This document shows, in pieces, positions 10,320-17,568 of a stretch of 35,904 nt of DNA (its first letter is position 1; each line of letters starts with the position of its first letter). Below the pieces are notes generated by a model. That model searched no databases. It was not told the origin of the DNA and saw only the letters and a program-made list of their open reading frames with translations. The translations under genes were made by a program, and so were the position numbers. This stretch comes from Chromatiaceae bacterium. Lineage in GTDB: Bacteria > Pseudomonadota > Gammaproteobacteria > Chromatiales > Chromatiaceae. The DNA is taken from NCBI GenBank assembly GCA_026984455.1, contig JALSSC010000068.1:1-35904 (forward strand), read 5' to 3'.

Positions 10320-11260
10320 GCCTGTCCGAATTCGGCCTCATCGAGCGGTTCTTCGCCTCTTGTGGTGCATCGGATGCTTCGCTGATCCTCGGGGTCGGGG
10401 ACGATGCCGCCTTGTTGTCGCCCCCGCCGGGCCGTCAGCTGGCGTTGACTCAGGACACTCTGGTCGAAGGGGTGCATTTTCTCGCCAATGCGGACCCCGC
10501 CGATCTGGGCCACAAGGCCCTGGCGGTGAACCTGAGCGACTTGGCTGCCATGGGCGCGGAGCCGGCGTGGGCGACCCTGGGCCTGACCCTCCCCAGGGTG
10601 GATGCCGGCTGGCTGGAGGCCTTCAGCAGTGGCCTTTGCGCCCTGGCGCGTGCCGTCGGGTTGACTGTCGTAGGGGGCGACACTACTCAGGGGCCACTGG
10701 CCGTGAGCATCGCCGCCCTGGGTCTGGTGCCCTCGGGCGCGGCCCTCAGACGGGATGGGGCGCGGCCGGGAGATCTGATCCTGGTGAGTGGCACCCTCGG
10801 CGATGCGGGGCTCGCCCTGCGCCTGCTGAAGGCGGGTGGGTCTGTGCCTCAGTCCCTCGCCCGGCATCTGCATCGGCCTCAGGCGCGGCTTGCCCTGGGC
10901 CGGGCCCTGGTGGGGCGCGCCCATGCGGCCATCGACCTGTCCGACGGGCTGGCCGCCGATCTGAGGCATATGCTGGTCGCCAGTGGGGTGGGGGCGACGC
11001 TGGAGCTGGAGCGCCTGCCCCTGTCGCCCGAGGTGGCCGCCAGTGGCGACTGGAGCCTGCCTTTGAGCGCCGGTGACGACTACGAACTCTGTTTCTGTCT
11101 ACCCCCGGAGAAGGCCAGTCTCTTGAATGAACTGGAGCGCGCCGGGGGCTGCCGTGTGACCCAGGTGGGGCGCATCGAGGCCCTGGCCGGTCTGCGCCTG
11201 CGTGACCCCGCCGGACGTCCTTTCCATTTGCAACGGCAGGGGTATGAACACTTCACCTGA
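10316..11260 (+). CDS. thiL: Thiamine-monophosphate kinase
   Basis: ThiL phosphorylates thiamine monophosphate to the cofactor thiamine diphosphate, using ATP and Mg2+. The 314-residue product starts at GTG (overlapping the nusB stop as GTGA). Metal and nucleotide motifs are clear: FASCGASDASLILGVGDDAA near the N terminus, LTQDTLVEGVHF, the glycine-poor NLSDLAAMGAEPAWATLGL segment, TVVGGDTTQG, and the C-terminal IDLSDGLAADL and SAGDDYELCF. This is the standard ThiL/PurM-fold series. It sits between nusB and pgpA as in many gammaproteobacteria. Confidence 0.97.
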   Translation: MSLSEFGLIERFFASCGASDASLILGVGDDAALLSPPPGRQLALTQDTLVEGVHFLANADPADLGHKALAVNLSDLAAMGAEPAWATLGLTLPRVDAGWLEAFSSGLCALARAVGLTVVGGDTTQGPLAVSIAALGLVPSGAALRRDGARPGDLILVSGTLGDAGLALRLLKAGGSVPQSLARHLHRPQARLALGRALVGRAHAAIDLSDGLAADLRHMLVASGVGATLELERLPLSPEVAASGDWSLPLSAGDDYELCFCLPPEKASLLNELERAGGCRVTQVGRIEALAGLRLRDPAGRPFHLQRQGYEHFT

Positions 11261-11741
11261 GAAGGGCATGACGCGGCATCCGCCCCACTTCGATCCCCGC
11301 CGTTTCGACCATTGGCTGGCCTATGCCGGTGGGGCCGGACTTGCACCATGGGCACCGGGGACCTGGGGGACACTGGCGGCGGTGCCCCTCTATCTGCTGC
11401 TGAGTGGACTGCCCTTGAGCCTCTATGCCGCGGTCGTCACAGGGGCCTTCTTGCTCGGCGTCCCGGTGTGTGGGCGTGTGGCCCGGGAACTGGACAGAGA
11501 GGACCCGGGGGCCATCGTCTGGGACGAGGTGGTGGGCTATCTGGTCACCATGGCGGCAGCCCCCCGCGGGTGGATCTGGCTCCTGGTGGGATTCGTCCTG
11601 TTTCGCTTGTTGGATATCTGCAAGCCCTGGCCTGTTTCCTGGGCCGACCGTCGATTGCACGGTGGCCTGGGCATCATGACCGACGACCTGCTCGCCGGGC
11701 TCGGGGCCTTGGGCCTGTTGCAGGCGATCCGCTTGCTCTGA
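11244..11741 (+). CDS. pgpA: Phosphatidylglycerophosphatase A
   Basis: PgpA removes the terminal phosphate of phosphatidylglycerophosphate to yield phosphatidylglycerol at the inner membrane. The protein is 165 residues from the ATG at 11244, which overlaps thiL by 17 bases; the ATG at 11268 (157 residues) is an alternative, and neither has ideal ribosome-binding spacing. Family motifs are GLAPWAPGTWGTLAAVPLY, the acidic EDPGAIVWDEVVGYLV, the RLLDICKPWPVSWADR segment and HGGLGIMTDDLLAG. Several hydrophobic segments fit a membrane enzyme. It ends the ribH operon. Confidence 0.95.
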   Translation: MNTSPEKGMTRHPPHFDPRRFDHWLAYAGGAGLAPWAPGTWGTLAAVPLYLLLSGLPLSLYAAVVTGAFLLGVPVCGRVARELDREDPGAIVWDEVVGYLVTMAAAPRGWIWLLVGFVLFRLLDICKPWPVSWADRRLHGGLGIMTDDLLAGLGALGLLQAIRLL

Positions 11742-11908
11742 CAGGCCCGCAAGAACAAAAGTCGTGTTTTCCGATTATGCGGCGGGAAGAGTCCGGGGAT
11801 GGATGTCTTCGGCATCCTGGTACAGGGCCTGTCTCAGGGAACGGCGCCTCGATGCCCAGTTACGCTGCACTGAGCCCATCGATCATCTGCTGATGGGAGA
11901 TGCCACCG

Positions 11909-12298
11909 TCAGGGCAGGCGCACAGGTTCTGGCGGATGCCAGTCGGGTGCGCGCTGTTCCGCGACCACCTGGGTATAGATGCCTCCACGCACGTTGAACT
12001 CGGCGCGCAGGCGCATGAAGCGGGGGCTGAGGGCAGCCACCAAATCATCCAGGATACGGTTGGTCACGTCCTCGTGGAAATGCCCCTCGTCACGAAAGGA
12101 CCAGATGTAGAGCTTCAAGGATTTCAGCTCTATGCAGAGGGCGTTGGGCACGTATTGCAGATGGAGTTCCGCGAAATCCGGCTGGCCGGTCTTGGGACAC
12201 AGACAGGTGAATTCAGGGATTCGGATGTGGATCGTATAGTCGCGTCCGGGGCGCGGGTTGGGGAAGGTCTCGAGTTCCTTGCTGGGGCGGGTGGACAT
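11909..12298 (-). CDS. queF: NADPH-dependent preQ0 reductase
   Basis: QueF reduces 7-cyano-7-deazaguanine (preQ0) to preQ1 in queuosine tRNA modification. From the ATG at 12298 the product is 129 residues and belongs to the short, unimodular type. The catalytic cysteine is Cys34 in [10 protein letters not shown], with Asp41 following; the QueF motif [20 protein letters not shown] and the ending [15 protein letters not shown] are all present. An upstream in-frame ATG at 12328 is less likely because [14 protein letters not shown] is the usual beginning. It is a single-gene unit, convergent with pgpA. No preQ1 riboswitch is evident upstream. Confidence 0.96.
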   Translation of the reverse strand: MSTRPSKELETFPNPRPGRDYTIHIRIPEFTCLCPKTGQPDFAELHLQYVPNALCIELKSLKLYIWSFRDEGHFHEDVTNRILDDLVAALSPRFMRLRAEFNVRGGIYTQVVAEQRAPDWHPPEPVRLP

Positions 12299-12418
12299 GG
12301 CAGTGCTGTGACTATCAGGAAAATGCATTATGTTACAGTGTATTGGCCGTTACTCACAGCAGACTGTAGGTGACTGCCAGGACCACGTCATCCAACTACT
12401 CAAGTCATTGAAAACCGC

Positions 12419-12512
12419 GCCAGTGGCCTTCCCTGAAAATGTCTGCGGCAGGGATGCCGCAGTCAAGCCTACAGGGAGGTATTCACGGCGTTTTTCAGGG
12501 AAGGCCACTGGC
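12419..12512. repeat. 94-bp palindromic element with 21-bp inverted ends
   Basis: GCCAGTGGCCTTCCCTGAAA begins the left arm, and its perfect reverse complement (21 bases in all) forms the right arm at 12492-12512. Inside is a second perfect hairpin, CTGCGGCA-GGGA-TGCCGCAG, at 12443-12462. Bases outside the arms (AACCGC / GCGGTT) are also partly complementary. It resembles a small non-autonomous mobile or REP-like unit. Confidence 0.8.
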
Positions 12513-12645
12513 AGAGGGGCGGTTAGATGACGGAGCCCTGAGGTGACTGCACTTTTCCCTTTGGGAATTGACCTTGGAGCGGCTTCAGCCGTTTCAGGGA
12601 AGTCCCATCTACGAACCAAAGGATGGAATATCCAGCACCATGGAG

Positions 12646-12852
12646 ATATACCCGTCGCACGTGAATGGTCCCGTCCTTCGGTCCGTCAACGCCACCTCCC
12701 TGTGCCACTCCTCGCGACTGCGGCCACCCCTCGCACCCCTGGGTGGTGTGGCGAAAGCTCGTCATATTCCTGCCATGACTCGCATCCGCGCCTTGCCCAG
12801 GGGCACGAGGAACACCCTCGAAAAACGAAACATTCACGTGCGACGGGTCTAT
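12646..12852 (+). mobile_element. MITE-like element, copy C of dispersed repeat
   Basis: The ends at 12646-12666 and 12832-12852 are 21-base inverted repeats matching at 20 positions (core ACCCGTCGCACGTGAAT). The right 133 bases (12720-12852) are strongly similar to 23570-23701. Internal inverted pairs (CCTCGCACCCCTGGG with CCCAGGGGCACGAGG, and CGAGG-AACAC-CCTCG) would let the single strand fold. There is no coding capacity. TA dinucleotides adjoin both ends, compatible with but not proving a TA target duplication. Confidence 0.7.
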
Positions 12853-12929
12853 CGCCACCTTCGACATGGGCGACGATCTTCACGCCTATCGTTGTCTGAC
12901 GGGCCTTAGCAGCCGTTGGAAGGAAAGGA

Positions 12930-12991
12930 CTTTTTCCAGCATCCTGCCAGGAAATGCGTCCTGCCTCTTCCCCGGAGGATGCTGGAAGAAG
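12930..12991 (-). terminator. Probable terminator of the nitrate operon
   Basis: CTTTTTCCAGCATCCT (12930-12945) and AGGATGCTGGAAGAAG (12976-12991) form a 16-base inverted repeat with one mismatch, about 30 bases past the stop codon of the last operon gene. Read on the minus strand the stem ends in AAAAAG then TCCTTTCC, so there is no clean U-run and the 30-base loop is long; termination is plausible but not certain. Confidence 0.45.
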
Positions 12992-13023
12992 TGGGCCCGC
13001 TCTCGCATAGACGGGTTGATCTC

Positions 13024-14904
13024 CTATCCGGTGAACACCCGCCGGAACTGACTCCACTTCTCCCCCATCGAGGTCGTGCGCAGGGTCTCCCACAGGGCCC
13101 CCAGGTCGAAACGGTGATGGCGTTCGCGGGCCACGCCGAGTTGGGGCATGTCCGCCAGGCCCGTCTCCCGGGCGTGCTCCACGAAGCCCTTGTTGCGCCA
13201 GAAGAAGGCCCCGGGCAGGGTGGTGGGGATGACCACGGCGTAGAACAGGGCGCGGCCGATCACGGCGGCGGGCAGCACCAGGGCGGTCAGGCCGAGGAAG
13301 GTCCAGAGGCCGCCCCCCGTATAGGTCATGGAAAGCGCCAGGAGCAGACCGGCGGCAAGCAGGACGTTGCGCAGCCGGTAGGCCTGACCGTACGTGGTGG
13401 CCTGGATATAGAAGGACGCGGCCCCCTCGCTGCGGGCGGATCTCAAGGCGCGGGCATGAGCCAGGAGACCGGCCCCCTCCAGGGCCAGACCCGTGGCGAC
13501 CAGGCCGGCCAGCAGGCGGCCCAGATCGGCATCGAGGACGCCGAAGGCGAGGGCGGGGAGGGCCACGAGCAGGCCGCCCAGAGTGAGGCCGGTGGCGACA
13601 AAGGAGGCGCCCGTGTAGCCGTGATTCCAGAAGGGCCGCGCCGGGATGCGGTAGAGCCGGTACATGTACCAGCCGCCGAAGGCGATGCCGGCGATGGCCG
13701 CCAGGGCCGCCAGATTGGCCAGGAGGCCGGCCACGGGGCCATCAAAGAAGGCAAACAGGGTATGTCCCACCAGGCCGGCGAAGAACAGGCTGACCCCGGC
13801 GATCTCCCGGCTCACGGGCGACATGCGCAGATTGTAGAAGCCGCGGTAAAAGCGGTGGGGCTTGCCCAGATGCATGTTGAGGCGGAACAGGCCGAAGGCC
13901 AGGAGGGCGAGCATCAGGCCCAGGGTGGGCAGATAGGCGCCGCTCTGGCGCAGTCTCGACAGGGGTTCGATGCCCAGCCAGGGACCGGACACCAGGAGCA
14001 GGAAGGCCCCCATCACCGCCTGGACACTGAGGGTGAAGGCGACGTGGGCGTTCTCATGGGAACCGAGGAGGCGCTTCAGGTTCCATTGCCGACGGCCATC
14101 TCCCTTGGGGTCGAGTTCCGGACGGTAACTGTCGGCATCGCGATGGTACTTGAGGGGCATGCTGTCCACCCGCACCACCTCACGTTGGATGGCGCGGGTC
14201 TGTTGGAAACGGATATTTGGGTGGGTGATCTCCGGCGTGGGAAACCCGGGGATCTCGGTCCGTGCCTGGATACGCCCTTCTGGGACGTTCTCGATCACGC
14301 CGAACTCCAGGGCCTTGCCGAGACAGGCGGCGACACAGGCGGGCTTGAGGCCCACTTCGAGGCGGTCCACGCACATGTTGCACTTGCTGACCTGCCCCTG
14401 CACCGGATCGAGTTGGGGGGCGTTGTAGGGGCATACCCAGGTGCAGTAGCCGCAGCCGAAACAGATGTCCGGGTCCTGGAGGACCGCCCCGTATTCGGCG
14501 AACTTGGTATAGGCGCGGGTGGGGCAACCCTTGAGGCACACCGGGTCGTCGCAGTGGTTGCAGGCCATGGAGATGTTGATGCGCCGGTAGTCGGGGTAGC
14601 TCCCGCCCTCCACGAAGCCCACCGAGCGGAAGGCCAGGTGGGGGGGCACCTGGTTCTTCTCGCTGCAGGCGGCCTCGCAGGCATGGCAGGCGATGCAGTT
14701 GTCGGCGGTGAAATAGAAGCCGTGCTGCTTGTAGCGGTTGGGATTGCGCTGGGCCTGTGCCTCGCCATTGATGACCAGGGGCTGGGCCCGCCGCGGGTCG
14801 TCCTCGGGAACCGTCTCGATGGGTTTGCCATAACGGTTCCGCTCGCGGGTCTGGCGGTCCTGGAGGAGGGCGTACTCGGGTTCGTTCTGTCGTATCGGAA
14901 ACAT
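13024..14904 (-). CDS. Fused DmsB-DmsC-like iron-sulfur and membrane anchor protein
   Basis: This 626-residue protein joins two subunits normally separate in DMSO-reductase-type enzymes. Residues 60-210 are a DmsB-like electron-transfer domain with four cysteine groups: C70/C73/C76/C80, C115/C118/C123/C127, C148/C151/C154/C158 and C175/C178/C190/C194, enough for four [4Fe-4S] clusters. Residues 285-600 contain about eight hydrophobic helices like DmsC/NrfD-type quinol-oxidising anchors. The ATG at 14904 has GGAGG nine bases upstream; the frame stays open further upstream but that part is antisense to nasA. It follows nasA by 65 bases, so the natural inference is that it passes electrons from membrane quinol to the NasA molybdenum centre in place of NasC or ferredoxin. 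No other molybdoenzyme is nearby. Confidence 0.88.
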   Translation of the reverse strand: MFPIRQNEPEYALLQDRQTRERNRYGKPIETVPEDDPRRAQPLVINGEAQAQRNPNRYKQHGFYFTADNCIACHACEAACSEKNQVPPHLAFRSVGFVEGGSYPDYRRINISMACNHCDDPVCLKGCPTRAYTKFAEYGAVLQDPDICFGCGYCTWVCPYNAPQLDPVQGQVSKCNMCVDRLEVGLKPACVAACLGKALEFGVIENVPEGRIQARTEIPGFPTPEITHPNIRFQQTRAIQREVVRVDSMPLKYHRDADSYRPELDPKGDGRRQWNLKRLLGSHENAHVAFTLSVQAVMGAFLLLVSGPWLGIEPLSRLRQSGAYLPTLGLMLALLAFGLFRLNMHLGKPHRFYRGFYNLRMSPVSREIAGVSLFFAGLVGHTLFAFFDGPVAGLLANLAALAAIAGIAFGGWYMYRLYRIPARPFWNHGYTGASFVATGLTLGGLLVALPALAFGVLDADLGRLLAGLVATGLALEGAGLLAHARALRSARSEGAASFYIQATTYGQAYRLRNVLLAAGLLLALSMTYTGGGLWTFLGLTALVLPAAVIGRALFYAVVIPTTLPGAFFWRNKGFVEHARETGLADMPQLGVARERHHRFDLGALWETLRTTSMGEKWSQFRRVFTG

Positions 14905-14969
14905 CGTCTTGGGCCTCCGGTTCGGCTCGGTCGGGCGGGGCACGGCCTGCGCGACCAAGGGAAACCTGT

Positions 14970-17174
14970 TCAGAAGCTGCGCATCTCTCTGCTCAGGCGG
15001 GCGGCGGCCCGCTGGTCGGCGATGACCTCGATGCGCACCGCCGACTGCTTGTAGGCGGGCTGGCGTGAATGGGGATCGAGCAGGCCCAGGGTCAGGCGGT
15101 TGGCGCAGTCGTGGAAGTGGAAGGGCAGAAACACCAAATTGCGGGGCACCCGCCCCGTGGGCATGGCCATGGCGATGGCATCGCCCCGGCGGGAGACCAG
15201 GCGCACGTACTCGCCACGCCGGATACCCAGCTCGGCCGCGGCATCCGGATTGATCTCGATGAAGGGGATGGGACTGAACTTGTTGTTGTTGCCGATCTTG
15301 CCGGTCTTGGTGCGCCCGTGCCAGTGTTCGATGAGGCGCCCGGTGTTGAGCCAGAAGGGGTAGTCGGCGTCGGGCACCTCGTTGTTGTCCACGAACGGCA
15401 GGGGAATGAGTTTGGCCTTGCCATCGGCATGGCGGAAGCTGGCCTCTTCGGTGTAGAGGCGCTTGCCGCCCTTGGGCGGGGCCTCGCCGCGGGCACGCTG
15501 TTCGGCGGTGTAGGGCCATTGGATGCCACGCTGGGCCTCGATCAGGTCGTGATCCATGCCGGAGATGTCGGCCAGGCGTCCCTTGGAGAGTTCGGCCATC
15601 TCCAGGAAGATGTCGGCGGCCCGTTCGGGGAAACGCACGCGCCCATCCCGGTTGAAGCGTTCCGCCACGCGGTTGAAGATCCACAGATCGGGCCGGGCCT
15701 CGCCGGGGGGCGTGGCGATGGGTCGGACCCGGTTGATGCGCCGTTCGGTGTTGGTCATCACCCCGTCCTTCTCCGCCCAGGTGCCGCCGGGCAGATAGAG
15801 GTGGGCATATTGATTGCTCTCGGCGTCCACGTAGCAGTCCTGGACGCAGCAGAATTCCAGTTGCTCCATGGCCCGGCGGATGCGGGCGGTGTTGGGCAGG
15901 GAGGTCATCGGGTTGGTGGCGATGAGCCACAGGCCCTTGATCTGCCCGGCCTCCATGGCCTGATAGATGTCGGTCTGGAACATGCCCCGCTTCTTGGGGA
16001 AGAATTCGGGATCCACATTCCAGAACCGGGCGATCTCCTCCCGGTGTTCGGGGACCTCAAGATAGCGGAATCCGGGCAGGCCGGAACAGGAGGACCATTC
16101 GCGCGTGCCCATGGCGTTGCACTGGCCGGTGATGGACAGGGAGGTGCCGCCCGGTTTCCCGATGTTGCCCGTGATCAGGGCCAGATTGTTGATCCCCACC
16201 ACCCCGTCGGATCCATGGGTGGACTGGTTGATGCCCATGGTCCAGATCTGCATGGCCGCCGGGGCCTGGGCAAAGGTGCGGGCCACCACCCGGATGCTGT
16301 CCTCGTCGATGCCACAGACCTTGGATGCGGTGATGGGATCCCAGCGATCCACCTCCGCGCGCAGGGCGTCGATGCCGGTGGTGTTGGCCTCGATGTACGC
16401 CTCGTCCTGGAGGCCTTCGGCGAAGATGACGTGCATCAGGGCATTCATCAGGACCACGTCGGTGCCGGGACGGATGGGCAGATGGATGTGGGCGTTCTGG
16501 GCCAGCATGGTCACCCGGGGGTCCACCACGATGAGGGGGAAGCCGCGCCGCTCCTGGGCCTCCTTGAGGCGCCAGTAGATGATGGGATGTTGCTCCGGTA
16601 GGTTGGAGCCCCAGGCGATCAGGCAGTCGGTGTGCTCGAAGTCTTCGTAGCACCCGGGGGGCCCGTCGGAGCCGAAGGATCGCTTGTAGCCGGACACCGC
16701 GGAGGCCATGCAGAGGGTGGTGTTGCCATCGTAGTTGTTGGTGCCGATCAGGCCGCGGGTGAGCTTGCCCAGGGTGTAGAACTCCTCGGTGAGCATCTGC
16801 CCGGTGGAAATGATGGCGAAGCTGTCGCGGCCGTGCCGCTCCTGCACCCGGCGGATCTCGTCGTGGAGGCGGTCGAGGGCGCTGTCCCAGTCGGTGGCCT
16901 GCCAGGGCTCCTGCCAGTGGCCGCGGGTCAACGGGCGGGTGCCGCGGCCGGCGGTGGTGAACAGCTCGTGCTCGAAGATGCCCTTGAGACAAAGCTTGCC
17001 GCGGTTGACGTCGGCGTCGGCGACGCCGCGCGAGGCGACCGGCCGGCCCTCGGCGTCCAGCCCCACCTCGATGGAACAGCCGGTGGAACAATAGCCGCAG
17101 GTGGCGTATTCCCATTTCACCACGCCCTTGTCCGGGAGGCGGATGGGGTTCTTCTTGGTGCGTCCGAATAACAT
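14970..17174 (-). CDS. nasA: Assimilatory nitrate reductase catalytic subunit
   Basis: This molybdopterin oxidoreductase of 734 residues reduces nitrate to nitrite. An N-terminal [4Fe-4S] site is formed by C26, C29, C33 (CGYCSTGC) and C62 (GKLCLKG). Cys155 in TTLCMASAVSGYKRSFG is the expected molybdenum ligand, as in NapA/NasA enzymes. Pterin-binding segments follow (CLIAWGSNLPEQHPI, VVDPRVTMLAQNA, GNIGKPGGTSLSITGQCNAMG), and the C-terminal dinucleotide-binding domain ends in FLPFHFHDCANRLTL. There is no twin-arginine signal, so it should be cytoplasmic. The C-terminal BFD-like [2Fe-2S] extension of Klebsiella-type NasA is absent, in line with a different electron donor, the fused DmsBC-like protein encoded next. 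Operon with nirB and nirD upstream. Confidence 0.93.
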   Translation of the reverse strand: MLFGRTKKNPIRLPDKGVVKWEYATCGYCSTGCSIEVGLDAEGRPVASRGVADADVNRGKLCLKGIFEHELFTTAGRGTRPLTRGHWQEPWQATDWDSALDRLHDEIRRVQERHGRDSFAIISTGQMLTEEFYTLGKLTRGLIGTNNYDGNTTLCMASAVSGYKRSFGSDGPPGCYEDFEHTDCLIAWGSNLPEQHPIIYWRLKEAQERRGFPLIVVDPRVTMLAQNAHIHLPIRPGTDVVLMNALMHVIFAEGLQDEAYIEANTTGIDALRAEVDRWDPITASKVCGIDEDSIRVVARTFAQAPAAMQIWTMGINQSTHGSDGVVGINNLALITGNIGKPGGTSLSITGQCNAMGTREWSSCSGLPGFRYLEVPEHREEIARFWNVDPEFFPKKRGMFQTDIYQAMEAGQIKGLWLIATNPMTSLPNTARIRRAMEQLEFCCVQDCYVDAESNQYAHLYLPGGTWAEKDGVMTNTERRINRVRPIATPPGEARPDLWIFNRVAERFNRDGRVRFPERAADIFLEMAELSKGRLADISGMDHDLIEAQRGIQWPYTAEQRARGEAPPKGGKRLYTEEASFRHADGKAKLIPLPFVDNNEVPDADYPFWLNTGRLIEHWHGRTKTGKIGNNNKFSPIPFIEINPDAAAELGIRRGEYVRLVSRRGDAIAMAMPTGRVPRNLVFLPFHFHDCANRLTLGLLDPHSRQPAYKQSAVRIEVIADQRAAARLSREMRSF

Positions 17175-17211
17175 GGTCTTACCCTGATCGTTGCAGGTGG
17201 GGTCTCCTCAA

Positions 17212-17232
17212 CCCATCCCCTGGGGGGACGGG
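17212..17232 (-). other. Intercistronic hairpin between nirD and nasA
   Basis: CCCATCCCC and GGGGACGGG pair with one mismatch around a three-base loop in the 69-base nirD-nasA gap. There is no U-run, so it is more likely to affect mRNA processing or stability than to terminate. Confidence 0.45.
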
Positions 17233-17243
17233 AAGGGCCGGGA

Positions 17244-17552
17244 TCAAATCTGCATCCACACCACGCCTTCCTCAACCCGGGCGGCATAGGCATGGGCGCA
17301 GCCCTCGTCGGGATCCAGGGCCTTCCCGGAGGCCAGGTCGATCCGCCAGTTGTGCAGGGGACAGGTCACCACGTGCCCATGGACGATCCCCTGGGACAGG
17401 GGCCCCTGTTTGTGGGGACAGGCGTCACGCACCGCGAAGACCTGGTCGTCGCCGGTGCGGAACAAGGCGATCCGGCCGCGGTCGGTGTCCAACACCCGGG
17501 AGCCCAGGCGGGGGATCTCTTCCAGGGGGGCCACTCTCTTCCACTCGCTCAT
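17244..17552 (-). CDS. nirD: Nitrite reductase small subunit (Rieske-type)
   Basis: The 102-residue product is the small partner of NirB in NADH-dependent nitrite reduction to ammonium. It keeps a full Rieske ligand set, Cys45-His47 (CPHKQGP) and Cys64-His67 (CPLHNW), in contrast to E. coli NirD, which has the fold without ligands. It could therefore carry a [2Fe-2S] cluster. The gene lies 16 bases after nirB and 69 bases before nasA on the same strand. Confidence 0.95.
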   Translation of the reverse strand: MSEWKRVAPLEEIPRLGSRVLDTDRGRIALFRTGDDQVFAVRDACPHKQGPLSQGIVHGHVVTCPLHNWRIDLASGKALDPDEGCAHAYAARVEEGVVWMQI

Positions 17553-17568
17553 CTTCGCGTCTCCCGTT

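Larger units (their letters stand above)
12299..13023. other. Gene-free stretch filled with inverted-repeat elements
   Basis: These 725 bases between queF and the nitrate operon contain no convincing gene; short open frames here lack recognisable motifs. They hold a 94-base palindromic element (12419-12512), a 207-base element with 21-base terminal inverted repeats (12646-12852) and a terminator-like inverted repeat (12930-12991). The remaining parts are unassigned, apart from presumed queF promoter sequence near 12299-12400. Confidence 0.75.

Noticed and set aside
11764..11997. A 77-codon frame between pgpA and queF.
   Set aside because: It overlaps the queF 3' end antisense, has no ribosome-binding site and no recognisable domain.
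12299..12418. preQ1 riboswitch upstream of queF.
   Set aside because: No preQ1 aptamer consensus or pseudoknot-like arrangement could be recognised.
12916..15054. A 712-codon plus-strand open frame opposite the fused DmsBC gene.
   Set aside because: Same antisense shadow composition, and it starts inside the operon terminator region.
14905..15930. An upstream in-frame extension of the DmsBC-like gene would give a 968-residue protein.
   Set aside because: The extra part overlaps nasA in another frame, is made of low-complexity Arg/Pro/Gly/His residues and has no motif; the ATG at 14904 has a good ribosome-binding site.
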